Source: Pararhizobium sp. YC-54
Lineage (GTDB): Bacteria > Pseudomonadota > Alphaproteobacteria > Rhizobiales > Rhizobiaceae
DNA: 64,000 nt
NCBI RefSeq assembly: GCF_025847205.1
Contig: NZ_JAOYTH010000001.1
Coordinates: 645,604-709,603 of the forward strand
Direction: 5' to 3'
The notes beneath the pieces are model-generated. The model did no database searches. It was not told the origin of the DNA and was given only the letters and a program-made list of their open reading frames with translations. The position numbers and the translations under genes were made by a program. Shown here piece after piece: positions 9,998 through 20,047 of this stretch (its first letter is position 1; every line of letters begins with the position of its first letter).

Positions 9998-11701
9998 CTA
10001 CAATTTCAGCGCAAAGATGCGGCCTGACGTTACGTAACCTTGCGCCGCCTCAAGACGCGCTGAGCGCACCGGCGCGAACCCTTCGATGCGCTTTGTCCCC
10101 GCCCAGCGGCCGTGATCGGCGAAGACCTCGATGGACCCGGCATCGAGAAAAATCCTGAGGCTGGAGGGGCGAGCTCCGCGCGCGATATAACGCGGCACGG
10201 TTACAACGCCCGGCAGCGCGTAGAGGATGGACAATCCCTCCGCATCGAGTTGCAGCGCAAGATCGGCGTCAGGGTGATCGAAATGAAGCACGAACGGCGC
10301 GCCGGGCCAGGACAGGTCCAGCACGATCTCGACCGCCCCGGTTTTCAAACTGACCGTTTCGCCGGCGGCAAGCCTCGTCTCGTCGATCATTCCGTTGCGC
10401 AGGCTTTCGACCGCCGGAACCGGCGGCGTCAGGACTGCACCATCCTGAAGAAGCAGCATCCTCGGCAGCGTCATCGCGGTCGGAAAATCGATCGTGTGGG
10501 AGACATCCGCCCAATTGGCGAGCCAGCCGACCCCGATGGGTGTTTCGCCATCGACAAAAGCCTGAAAAGCATAATTGTCGGTACCGAAATCGAGTTCCTG
10601 CTCGAAATCCGTCAGGAAGCGGACACCATCAAAATGCCCGACCGCAATGAGCGTCAGGTTGTTGCGCCCGGTATCGGCGTGCGTGCTGTTCATCAGGCCG
10701 TAGATCAGGCCCCAATGCGTCTCAGGATCGTCCGCCGGGCCATCCAGCGGCAGCAGGCAGGGGCACTCGATCACCGCGGTGCCGAACCGCTCCTCCAGAA
10801 GCAGCGTGCCTGCGAAGCGCCAGCCACCGGCGGCAGTGGGATCGTCTGTCTCATAAAGAAGGATGACGCCACCCTGTTGGCAAAGACTGCCAAGCACCAT
10901 TTTCCACAGCCCATCGGGCCCTTTGACGACATAGGGATCGCGAAAATCAAGTGTCAGGCCGAGACCTGCCGGGCGACCCGGAAGAATGACCTCGGCCTGG
11001 CTTGCCGTGATGATGTTGTGCGAGGTTGCGGTCAGCTGGACCTGGGTTTCGGGCGTGCGGTCGATGACCTGCTCGGTGAAGAACACGCGGATGCCGCCCT
11101 CATTGTTGATGGGGATGGCAGAGCCGGAAAAGGCCCCACCCCGCCGGTCCGGCCGGGCCGTCAGGTCTTCGGAGGGAAACAGGAAGATCGGCATGTGATG
11201 CCAGTGGATGTAATCTTCGGACACCGCATGCCCCCAATGCATCGTGTTCCAGCGAAGGCCGTGGGAATAATGCTGGTAGAACAGATGCGGACGGCCTGCG
11301 AAACGGCCAAAGCCGTTGGGGTCGTTCATCCAGCCGAACGGAGGGCGAAAATGATAACCGTGCGGCACGGGCGCGGGGGCATTGGCGGCGCTGGTATGCA
11401 TGACGGTGATACCCTTTTCCACCACCTCGGCCGCGTTGAAGAAATAGGCAACAGACACCGCTGTGGTCGCCGTATCATAGACGCAGGAGAGATCACCGCC
11501 GCTGGTGGCGACGAAGGTGCGGAACACATATTCCTCTGAATTGCTGACCGAGACCTCGCCGATCTTGTCACCGCCAAGCACGAAGGCCATGGTCCCCGGG
11601 GCATCCGGCGCCGTTGCCTTCAGCCAGACATGCAGCGTTGCGCTGACCGGCACTTCGGCCTGCAGCGCCCGTAGCGTCTCCGACAGGATATCGTTCGCCA
11701 T
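9998..11701 (-). CDS. Glycoside hydrolase family 32 (sucrose/fructan hydrolase-like)
   Basis: A 567 aa enzyme with all three GH32 acidic residues: WMNDPNG at 124-130 (nucleophile Asp127), RDP at 254-256 (transition-state stabiliser) and EC at 312-313 (acid/base). Family members hydrolyse beta-fructosyl links in sucrose, sucrose-6-phosphate, inulin or levan. No signal peptide is evident, which suggests an intracellular enzyme. Unusually, about 115 residues precede the catalytic five-blade propeller; they look like a small beta-rich accessory domain. A C-terminal beta-sandwich covers about residues 430-567 (SLRIFLDAGSIEVFADHGRW). No sugar transporter or kinase is adjacent, so substrate assignment is open. 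Confidence 0.85.
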   Translation of the reverse strand: MANDILSETLRALQAEVPVSATLHVWLKATAPDAPGTMAFVLGGDKIGEVSVSNSEEYVFRTFVATSGGDLSCVYDTATTAVSVAYFFNAAEVVEKGITVMHTSAANAPAPVPHGYHFRPPFGWMNDPNGFGRFAGRPHLFYQHYSHGLRWNTMHWGHAVSEDYIHWHHMPIFLFPSEDLTARPDRRGGAFSGSAIPINNEGGIRVFFTEQVIDRTPETQVQLTATSHNIITASQAEVILPGRPAGLGLTLDFRDPYVVKGPDGLWKMVLGSLCQQGGVILLYETDDPTAAGGWRFAGTLLLEERFGTAVIECPCLLPLDGPADDPETHWGLIYGLMNSTHADTGRNNLTLIAVGHFDGVRFLTDFEQELDFGTDNYAFQAFVDGETPIGVGWLANWADVSHTIDFPTAMTLPRMLLLQDGAVLTPPVPAVESLRNGMIDETRLAAGETVSLKTGAVEIVLDLSWPGAPFVLHFDHPDADLALQLDAEGLSILYALPGVVTVPRYIARGARPSSLRIFLDAGSIEVFADHGRWAGTKRIEGFAPVRSARLEAAQGYVTSGRIFALKL

Positions 11702-11888
11702 TCTCCGTTCCTTCCCTCAGTGCGCAGCGGCCATTCCGGACGAAGAACCGGTGAGCGCTTTTCCTGAAAGCCACTCCAGCGACCTAGTGCCGGAAGACGG
11801 GATGTAAAGGAGACGATCTGAAACCGAAGGCGGCCGGAACGTGCACCATACGCCCGCTTATTTGCGAATACCTTCAATGTGTGTCCGG

Positions 11889-12374
11889 TCACTGGCCAAC
11901 AGAAACGTTCAATCCAACCTTGACCCGATCCATTGCGACGAATGTCCGGAAGCGCTTTACGTTGTTGTTGCCGAAAAACAGGCGTCGCGTCAGCGCTTCA
12001 TAGTCTGCCATCGAGGGCACGACGATCACGAGAACGAAATCCGCCTCGCCGGTCACATAGTAGCATTGCTGGATTTCGGGGGCGCAGGCGAAGGCCCGCT
12101 TGGCTTCTTCGATCCTGTCCGCCGTTTCACTGATCACCTCTACTTCGACGAATATGGTAATGGACTGGCCAACCGAAGCGGGTTCGACGACGGCGACATT
12201 GGCCCTGATGACGCCGTTCTCCTCCATCCGTTTGATGCGCCGCTGGACAGCAGGCGCAGAGAGGTTGACCGCCTCTCCAATCTGCCTTTGCGGGGTGGTG
12301 TTGTCCTTCTGGAGGATTTCGAGAATTTTCCGGTCATAGGCATCGAGCGGCTGAACGGTGGTCAACTTGGCCAA
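11889..12374 (-). CDS. Lrp/AsnC-family transcriptional regulator
   Basis: A DNA-binding domain (LDAYDRKILEILQKDNTTPQRQIGEAVNLSAPAVQRRIKRMEENGVI) is followed by a RAM/effector domain (CYYVTGEADFVLVIVVPSMADYEAL). I choose a TTG start at 12374 because GGAGGC lies six bases before it and it gives 161 aa, a usual length. An ATG at 12437 would add 21 residues without a ribosome site. It is divergent from the diaminopropionate ammonia-lyase/M20 pair and is probably its local activator, as Lrp-family proteins commonly control adjacent amino-acid catabolic genes. Confidence 0.88.
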   Translation of the reverse strand: MAKLTTVQPLDAYDRKILEILQKDNTTPQRQIGEAVNLSAPAVQRRIKRMEENGVIRANVAVVEPASVGQSITIFVEVEVISETADRIEEAKRAFACAPEIQQCYYVTGEADFVLVIVVPSMADYEALTRRLFFGNNNVKRFRTFVAMDRVKVGLNVSVGQ

Positions 12375-12479
12375 AAAACTGCCTCCACGAAACAAACTTG
12401 CAAATAATCCTCCAATATTCAGCGCATTTTTCGTCATGATTGCAATATCGTTGTGCGCAAATCGTCAAATGAGGCCGAC

Positions 12480-13700
12480 ATGTTCCTACACAACAACACA
12501 CCCGAATATGGCACCCCGATGCTGGACATCGACGCAGCCACACTTGGCGTCGAGGCAGCCGTTGAAGTCGAACGCTTCCTGACTTTCCGTGACAACCATG
12601 CGCCTACTCCCCTGATATCGCTATCCGCCTTGGCATCGCGCCTTGGCGTCGCTTCCATCCATATCAAGGATGAGGGCCATCGCCTTGGGCTTGGCAGTTT
12701 CAAGGCACTGGGCGGCTCCTATGCCGTTGTCCGGCTTGTACTCGAAGCCGCGGAAAAAGCGCTCGGCCGGGCCGTCGACGTGCAGGAGCTGCACGCCCCG
12801 GAGGTCATGCGGGTCGCCCGGGCAATGACGGTTGCCTGCGCCACCGATGGCAATCACGGCCGTTCCGTCGCGCAAGGGGCACAACTCGTTGGCGCGAAAG
12901 CCGCTATCTTCGTGCATGCCGGCGTCAGCGACGAGCGGGTCGCCGCCATCGCCCGGTTCGGTGCGGAAATGATCCGGGTTGATGGCACCTATGACGATTC
13001 CGTGCGTGAAGCAGCACGCGTCGCCGAAGAGCGGGGCTGGACGATCGTATCCGACACCTCCTGGCCGGGCTATGAGCGAATTCCAGGTCTTGTGATGCAA
13101 GGCTATACCGCCCTGGTTCGCGAGGCGCTGCGCCAAATGCCGGAGCGGCCGACCCACATTTTTGTCCAGTCCGGTGTCGGCGGAATAGCGGCGGGCGTCG
13201 CAGGGTTCATGGCGGCCGAATTTGGCGGCAACCGGCCGAAATTCATCGTCGTCGATCCCGCCCGTGCGGCCTGTCTTTTCGAAAGCGCCAAGGCCGGGCA
13301 TGCCGTCAGGATTGCGCATGGTGAGCCGACCGTCATGGCCATGCTGGAATGCTATGAACCGTCGCTCGTCGCCTGGCGCATCTTGTCGCGCGTTGCCGAC
13401 GGGTTCATGACAGTGGATGAGGCGGATGCGGTGTCAGCGATGAGGGCCCTTGCAACCCCCTTGACGGGCGATCCTGCCATCGTGGCGGGAGAGAGCGGTG
13501 GCGTTGGTCTTGCGGCGCTGATCAAGGCCACCTGCGATCCTGCGATCAAGGCCGCGCTCGGTTTGGATGAAGGAGCCCGTGTTTTCCTGATCAACACCGA
13601 GGGTGCCACCGATCCGGAGAAATACAGGGAACTCGTCGGCGCAACACCTCAGGAGGTGCAGGCAGGCATTGTGTCCCACTGCGCCGCAGAGGAAAAGTAG
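12480..13700 (+). CDS. dpaL: Diaminopropionate ammonia-lyase (PLP fold type II)
   Basis: A 406 aa enzyme that converts 2,3-diaminopropionate to pyruvate and two ammonia. Visible marks are the PLP lysine in LGLGSFKALGGSYA (Lys75), the substrate/cofactor loop ATDGNHGRSVAQGAQ, the phosphate-binding SGVGGIAAGVAGF, SDTSWPGYERIPGLVMQGYT and GESGGVGLAAL. The ATG at 12480 follows GAGG by five bases; an in-frame start nine codons earlier lacks a site. The stop codon touches the ATG of the M20 gene, so the two are translationally coupled. The family distinction from threonine dehydratase rests on length and on the WPGYERIPGLVMQGY block. Confidence 0.85.
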   Translation: MFLHNNTPEYGTPMLDIDAATLGVEAAVEVERFLTFRDNHAPTPLISLSALASRLGVASIHIKDEGHRLGLGSFKALGGSYAVVRLVLEAAEKALGRAVDVQELHAPEVMRVARAMTVACATDGNHGRSVAQGAQLVGAKAAIFVHAGVSDERVAAIARFGAEMIRVDGTYDDSVREAARVAEERGWTIVSDTSWPGYERIPGLVMQGYTALVREALRQMPERPTHIFVQSGVGGIAAGVAGFMAAEFGGNRPKFIVVDPARAACLFESAKAGHAVRIAHGEPTVMAMLECYEPSLVAWRILSRVADGFMTVDEADAVSAMRALATPLTGDPAIVAGESGGVGLAALIKATCDPAIKAALGLDEGARVFLINTEGATDPEKYRELVGATPQEVQAGIVSHCAAEEK

Positions 13701-14864
13701 ATGACAATTGATCTCAAAGACTTGCACCGCGACATGACAGCCTGGCGGCACGACCTGCATGCCCATCCGGAATTCGGTTTCGAAGAAAAAAGGACCTCGT
13801 CCTTCGTTGCCGCCAAGCTTTTGGAATTTAATCTCGACGGCGTGGCGGAAGGTGTCGGCGGGACGGGTGTCGTCGGCACGCTGAAGCGCGGAACGGGCAA
13901 TCGCGCGATTGCGCTGCGCGCCGACATGGATGCGTTGAGGATCAACGAGCAGGGCGATCACGCCCACCGCTCTCAAAATCCCGGCGTCATGCATGCCTGC
14001 GGCCACGACGGCCACACGGCCATGCTTCTTGGCGCTGCCAGGATACTGGCGCAGGAAGGCGGCTTCGACGGAACGGTGCACTTCATTTTCCAGCCCGCAG
14101 AGGAATGGGGCAAAGGCGCGCTCGCCATGCTGGATGATGGATTGCTGCAGCGTTTTCCATTCGAGGAAATCTACGGCCTGCACAACCTGCCGGGCCTGCC
14201 GGTCGGGCACTTTGAGACCCGTGCCGGAGCCATCATGTCGGCCGAGGACAATTTCGAGATTGTCCTGAAAGGTGTGGGCGGCCATGCCGCGCGGCCGCAT
14301 TGGGGAAACGAAGTGCTCGTTGCCGCATGCGCACTCGTGACCAGTCTGCAGACCATCGTCTCCAGACGGCTGAGCCCCACTGATGTCGGTGTCGTATCCG
14401 TTACCGAACTGATCACTGACGGAACCCGTAACGCCCTGCCCGGCTTGGCGCGAATCCTCGGCGACGCACGTAGCTTTCATCCGAAGATCAGCGCGACAAT
14501 TGAAAAGCAGATGAGAACCATCGCCGAGGGAATAGCACTGGCGCACAATGTCACGGCGGAAGTGACCTATACGCGCGAATTCATACCCCTTCTCAACGAC
14601 GCGATCCTTGTGGAAGAAGCATTTGCTGCAGCGCGCACGGTCTTCGATCCCGGGGAAGTCCGCGTTGCAGACGAACCGATGACCGGATCCGAGGACTTCG
14701 CCCGCTTTCTGCAACACGTGCCGGGCGTCTTCGCCTTCGTCGGCAACGGCCGGGACTCCGCGCCGCTGCACAACCCGCAATTCGATTTCAACGATCAGGG
14801 CCTTCTGGATGGTGCAAGGTTTCATGCCGCCATCGTGCGGCAACGCCTGCCGCCGTCTGCGTGA
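13701..14864 (+). CDS. M20-family amidohydrolase
   Basis: A 387 aa metal-dependent amidohydrolase of the hippurate hydrolase/N-acyl-amino-acid deacylase group. Metal-binding blocks are HACGHDGHTAM (Cys100 to His105), FQPAEEWGKGAL (catalytic Glu) and GSEDFARFLQHVPG. The dimerisation domain is interrupted by GVGGHAARPHWG. It begins at the base after the dpaL stop codon. Given the coupling, a likely role is to remove an N-acyl group from an acylated diamino acid to supply the lyase. That is an inference; the acyl group is unknown. Confidence 0.88.
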   Translation: MTIDLKDLHRDMTAWRHDLHAHPEFGFEEKRTSSFVAAKLLEFNLDGVAEGVGGTGVVGTLKRGTGNRAIALRADMDALRINEQGDHAHRSQNPGVMHACGHDGHTAMLLGAARILAQEGGFDGTVHFIFQPAEEWGKGALAMLDDGLLQRFPFEEIYGLHNLPGLPVGHFETRAGAIMSAEDNFEIVLKGVGGHAARPHWGNEVLVAACALVTSLQTIVSRRLSPTDVGVVSVTELITDGTRNALPGLARILGDARSFHPKISATIEKQMRTIAEGIALAHNVTAEVTYTREFIPLLNDAILVEEAFAAARTVFDPGEVRVADEPMTGSEDFARFLQHVPGVFAFVGNGRDSAPLHNPQFDFNDQGLLDGARFHAAIVRQRLPPSA

Positions 14865-14933
14865 CGTCAACAATCCACGCGCACGCTATCGTGTCTCGCC
14901 ATGGTGTCATGATGATCGCATCCCAAAAAACAT

Positions 14934-14969
14934 AAAAACCCGCTCGCAACGGCCTGTTGTAAGCGGGTT
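14934..14969 (-). terminator. Rho-independent terminator of pyrG
   Basis: Minus-strand hairpin with AACCCGCT/AGCGGGTT arms and an inner CAAC/GTTG helix, followed by TTTTTATG. It lies about 65 bp beyond the pyrG stop codon and also in the convergent gap with the M20 gene. Confidence 0.8.
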
Positions 14970-15032
14970 CAGCGTTGAACGGGGTTCCACATGCGATCAG
15001 CGGCGGGCGCTATGACCGACCACCTGCAATCG

Positions 15033-16715
<1,683 letters not shown>

Positions 16716-16758
16716 TCAGAATTTTTCCGTTCAAAAGTGTCTGGTGGCAGAATTCAAA

Positions 16759-16793
16759 CAAAAGAAAACCGGCGGAAGACTGGCTTCCGCCGG
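16759..16793 (-). terminator. Rho-independent terminator of secG
   Basis: Minus-strand perfect 10-bp stem CCGGCGGAAG/CTTCCGCCGG with a 5-base loop, then TTTTCTTTTG. It lies 20 bp after the secG stop. Confidence 0.88.
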
Positions 16794-16813
16794 CGATTAT
16801 ATCTGCTTCGGCC

Positions 16814-17278
16814 TTACTGGCCGCTTGGAACGTCCGAACCGGATGTCGCCGGCTTTGTTTCGGTCGTTGCCGGGGTCTGCGTGGCAGGCGTTTGTGTCTG
16901 CGTGGCAGGTGTCTGCGTAGCCGGGGTCTGGGTGTTGGCGCCGGACTGCGCAGGCGTCTCGCCAGCAGGCGGGGTGGTGCCGCCGCCGAGCGAATCAAGC
17001 ACGCCCTTGCCGTTGTTCGTCGTGCCGGGGATACGGTCGAGAACGTCGGTCGCATTCGGCTGGTAGCGGGCCAGAATGCCCATGCCGAGCGCCAGGACGA
17101 AGAACAGGGCAGCAAGGATCGCGGTGGTGCGGGTCAGCGCATTGGCCGTGCCGCGGGCGGACATGAAGCCCGAACCGCCGCCGATTCCCAGGCCGCCGCC
17201 TTCGGAACGCTGAATGAGCACGACGCCGATCAGCGCCAGCACAACCATGAGATAGATGACAAGCAATACGGTCTGCAT
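16814..17278 (-). CDS. secG: Preprotein translocase subunit SecG
   Basis: Inner-membrane component of SecYEG, 154 aa. The conserved part is residues 1-80: a first span (MQTVLLVIYLMVVLALIGVVLIQ), the conserved loop RSEGGGLGIGGGSGFMSARGTANALTR and a second span (TAILAALFFVLALGMGIL). The C-terminal 60 residues are a low-complexity Thr/Pro/Ala/Gln tail with repeated PATQT units, as in several alphaproteobacterial SecG proteins. The ATG at 17278 is chosen by homology with the family N-terminus. Its position between tpiA and pyrG is a common alphaproteobacterial order. Confidence 0.95.
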   Translation of the reverse strand: MQTVLLVIYLMVVLALIGVVLIQRSEGGGLGIGGGSGFMSARGTANALTRTTAILAALFFVLALGMGILARYQPNATDVLDRIPGTTNNGKGVLDSLGGGTTPPAGETPAQSGANTQTPATQTPATQTQTPATQTPATTETKPATSGSDVPSGQ

Positions 17279-17466
17279 TTTGTCCAGTCCTGCCTTAGAC
17301 CACGCTTCATCCGGCTTCTGAGAAAGCCAAAGACAGACGCGCGATCGAGTGATCGTCCGGCATGGAAGACGCAGAGAAATTGCAACGCAAGTTTCAGCGT
17401 CCGCTCCACGCGGCAAAGATTAGTGTTGGCGGCTGCATATACCAAGCCACCGCGCATTAAAAGCCC

Positions 17467-17540
17467 CTACAGCGCCGCGCGTCAAACATGACGCGCAAAA
17501 GGCGCTGTAGAACTTTGAAGATGCTGCATAATTATGCAGC
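17467..17540. repeat. Nested palindromic intergenic repeat, copy 1
   Basis: Outer arms CTACAGCGCC/GGCGCTGTAG (10 bp, perfect) enclose inner arms GCGCGTCA/TGACGCGC (8 bp, perfect). After AACTTTGAAGAT comes a second, perfect 18-bp palindrome (GCTGCATAATTATGCAGC, 17523-17540). It lies between tpiA and secG. The pattern matches the palindromic mosaic repeats scattered in rhizobial chromosomes (RIME-like), and a second copy lies at 18426-18520 on the other side of tpiA. Confidence 0.75.
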
Positions 17541-17558
17541 GCCCGTCTATAGGCGGAC

Positions 17559-18329
17559 TTAGGCCGTCAATTCTTCATACGCCCGGTAGATGGCGAGGAA
17601 GTCGTCGGCTTTCAAGCTTGCCCCACCGATCAAAGCACCATCGACATTGGCAACGCCCATCAGTTCCTTGGCATTGCCCGGTTTGACCGAGCCGCCATAG
17701 AGGATGCGCATCCTGGCACCGGCCGGGCCAAAGCGTGCTACCAGTTGCGAACGCTGGAAGGCATGGGCTTCCTCGACGTCTGCTGCCGTCGGCGTCAGGC
17801 CGGTGCCGATTGCCCAGACAGGCTCGTAGGCGATGACGGTATTTTCAGCGGTGGCGCTATCGGGAATGGAGCCGGCGAGCTGGCGCTTCAACACATCCAG
17901 CGTCTGGCCGGCCTTGCGCTCGTCGCCGGTCTCGCCGACGCAGATGATGGCGACGAGGCCAGCGCCATAGGCAGCCTCGGCCTTGGCGCGCACGAGGGCG
18001 TCGGTTTCGTTGTGGTCGGTGCGGCGCTCGGAATGGCCAACGATCACGTGGGTCCCGAAGCAGTCGGCGACCATCTCGGCGGAGATGTCGCCTGTATGGG
18101 CGCCGGAGACTTTTTCGTGGCAATCCTGCGCGCCGATCAGAAGCGGGCTGTCATCGCAGAGCGCCGTTGCCACATAAAGCAGCGTCGCCGGCGGGCAGAT
18201 CAGCGTTTCGACCTTTTGCGAAAGACTGCCCTTGACGCCTTCCGCCATCGCCTTGATCTGGTCGAGCGAAGCCCGCAAACCATTCATCTTCCAGTTTCCG
18301 GCAACAAGCGGTTTTACGTCGGGCGTCAT
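17559..18329 (-). CDS. tpiA: Triosephosphate isomerase
   Basis: Interconverts dihydroxyacetone phosphate and glyceraldehyde 3-phosphate; 256 aa. Catalytic blocks are AGNWKMNG (Asn, Lys), VGHSERR (catalytic His), [11 protein letters not shown] (catalytic Glu and loop 6) and [15 protein letters not shown]. The ATG at 18329 follows a GGAGAC ribosome site. Palindromic repeats flank both sides of the gene. Confidence 0.98.
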   Translation of the reverse strand: MTPDVKPLVAGNWKMNGLRASLDQIKAMAEGVKGSLSQKVETLICPPATLLYVATALCDDSPLLIGAQDCHEKVSGAHTGDISAEMVADCFGTHVIVGHSERRTDHNETDALVRAKAEAAYGAGLVAIICVGETGDERKAGQTLDVLKRQLAGSIPDSATAENTVIAYEPVWAIGTGLTPTAADVEEAHAFQRSQLVARFGPAGARMRILYGGSVKPGNAKELMGVANVDGALIGGASLKADDFLAIYRAYEELTA

Positions 18330-18425
18330 GTCGTCTCCTCAAGGGTATTGTCCTTTTCCCGGCAAAGGCCCTAGCAAATAAGCTAGGCAAAGAAAAGCAG
18401 GACGGCCGCGCTACGACCGATTTGC

Positions 18426-18520
18426 CTGCAGTGCCGCGCGTCATTCATGACGCGTAAAGGTCGCTGTAGCCTTTAAATTTACGGCATAGTTTTTCCTTAA
18501 ATCGATCCGATTTAGGGAAA
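18426..18520. repeat. Nested palindromic intergenic repeat, copy 2
   Basis: Same plan as copy 1 but more diverged: outer CTGCAGTGCC with TCGCTGTAG, inner GCGCGTCA/TGACGCGT, then a separate 13-bp-arm hairpin (TTTCCTTAAATCG/CGATTTAGGGAAA, one G-T pair). Copy 1 has a short ATAATTAT palindrome in place of this last hairpin, consistent with a mosaic element that loses its central part. Confidence 0.65.
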
Positions 18521-18625
18521 ATTATGCAATAGGCCCGGTATCGAAACCGTGATGGACGGACGGCTTGTTCGCACCCTGCGAAAGAGCGATGATTCGATGC
18601 GGATTTTGACAGTTGGAGGCCGGTG

Positions 18626-19192
18626 ATGCTGCGCAACGGGGCTGACGCGTTCGGGTGGGTTACCATCGTCCTTCACTGGACCATCGCCGTTCTGATCGCA
18701 GGACTATTGGTGCTCGGCTATATCATGACCCGGCCGGACATAGACCCGGTGTTGCAGTTTAACCTCTTCCAGTGGCACAAATCCTTCGGCTTCACCGCGC
18801 TTGCCCTTTCGGCGATCCGGATCGTCTGGTGGCTGGCAGGCAAACATCCGGCACCGGTTGCCGGCCTCTCGGCACTTGAAAAGCAGGCGAGCTCCGCCGT
18901 CCACATCCTGCTTGCCTGCCTGACGCTTGCGGTGCCGGTCACCGGATGGGCGCTCGCCTCGGCTTCGACGCTGGATATCCCGAGCTTCTTTTTCGATCTC
19001 GTCGTCATCCCGCACCTGCCGCTGGAAAAATCCGCGGTCGCGGAAGCCTCGTGGGCAACAGCACATGCGATTTTCGCCTACAGCCTCGGCGCGCTGGCGA
19101 TCCTGCATGCGGGTGCCGCCTTCCACCATCATTTCATCCGCCATGACGCTGTGCTCGTTCGCATGCTGCGCGGCAGCCGGCGCGACGGCTAG
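18626..19192 (+). CDS. Cytochrome b561-type membrane protein
   Basis: A 188 aa four-helix membrane protein. Expected haem-ligand histidines are in TIVLHWTIAVL, QWHKSFGFTALALSAIRIVWW, SSAVHILLACLTLAVPVTGW and WATAHAIFAYSLGALAILHAGAAFHHHFI. The family transfers electrons in the inner membrane, for example from quinol to periplasmic acceptors. I use the ATG at 18626, six bases after GGAGG; a GTG one codon earlier is too close to that site. It precedes a YceI gene by 63 bp, a pairing seen in many proteobacteria. Confidence 0.9.
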   Translation: MLRNGADAFGWVTIVLHWTIAVLIAGLLVLGYIMTRPDIDPVLQFNLFQWHKSFGFTALALSAIRIVWWLAGKHPAPVAGLSALEKQASSAVHILLACLTLAVPVTGWALASASTLDIPSFFFDLVVIPHLPLEKSAVAEASWATAHAIFAYSLGALAILHAGAAFHHHFIRHDAVLVRMLRGSRRDG

Positions 19193-19255
19193 GAATATTC
19201 CTGCAGCATTGGGCGTCCTACGAAGCGAACCCACCTACCGGGAAGGACCGCAGAC

Positions 19256-19849
19256 ATGTCCGCACGTTTAGTAACGATCACAGCCGCATTGATGACGCTG
19301 GCGGGTTACGCCTTGCATGCGTCCCCCTCCGAAGCCAGGGCACCGAGCCTCGACGATGCAGCCGGCCGCTACGACATCAGCGCATCCTCACAGATCAATT
19401 TTACGGTCGGCCAGGTCGGTGGTGGCGGTATTTCCGGAAAATTCGCAAAATTCTCCGGTACATTTCAGCTGGATGGCCGGGACATTCGTAAGTCCGTCGT
19501 TGAATTCGCGCTGTTCCCGGAAGCGGTCCAGACCGGCGAATCCCGTATCGAGGACTTCCTGCGCTCGAGCGCCGTCTTCGATAGCGCGAACCACCCGAAA
19601 ATCGTCTTCCGCTCGACGAAGATCACCCAGACGGGCGACGACACGGCCCGGATCGAGGGCAAACTGACGGCAAAAGGCACGACCAGAACCGAACATTTCG
19701 ACGCAAAACTGACGAAATGGAACCGGCGCAACATCAGCTTTCACATCCAGGGCGGCGTCTACCGTACGCGCTACAACATGTCGGTCGGAACACCGATCTA
19801 TTCCAACATCGTGCAGTTCGACATGATCGTGAACGGACAAAAACACTAG
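19256..19849 (+). CDS. YceI-family periplasmic protein
   Basis: A 197 aa exported protein. The signal peptide runs to about residue 28 (SARLVTITAALMTLAGYALHASPSEARA), followed by the YceI lipocalin-like domain (AGRYDISASSQINFTVGQVGGGGISGKFAKFSG, VVEFALFPEAVQTGESRIEDFLRS, FDSANHPKIVFRSTKIT). YceI proteins bind isoprenoid lipids in a beta barrel. Together with the upstream cytochrome b561 it may form a small quinone or redox unit; that is inference from context. Confidence 0.9.
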   Translation: MSARLVTITAALMTLAGYALHASPSEARAPSLDDAAGRYDISASSQINFTVGQVGGGGISGKFAKFSGTFQLDGRDIRKSVVEFALFPEAVQTGESRIEDFLRSSAVFDSANHPKIVFRSTKITQTGDDTARIEGKLTAKGTTRTEHFDAKLTKWNRRNISFHIQGGVYRTRYNMSVGTPIYSNIVQFDMIVNGQKH

Positions 19850-20047
19850 CATTCCCGCCGGGCTGCATTCTTCCAAACCCGCCGGCTGTTCCTGCGGGAA
19901 CATGCCAGCAAACCGGTTGAGGGCCATGATGCCGCGAAGCCGTCACTGCCGCCTTCGGGAATTGACGGCTTGCAAATGCACTTTAATCTTCGCAGACATT
20001 GCGCATTCTTTGACTTATTTCATGGCCTGGAGATCCGGGGCGGATAC

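Noticed and set aside
10112..11539. 475-codon open frame on the plus strand opposite the GH32 gene
   Set aside because: GH32 catalytic motifs on the minus strand are complete. The plus frame has composition typical of a shadow and no recognisable domain.
7483..14864. Genomic island with mobile elements
   Set aside because: No integrase, transposase, terminal repeats or tRNA border was seen; only the unusual gene order is reported.
17467..18520. CRISPR-like array
   Set aside because: Only two diverged palindromic copies 0.9 kb apart, with a gene between them; no spacers or cas genes.
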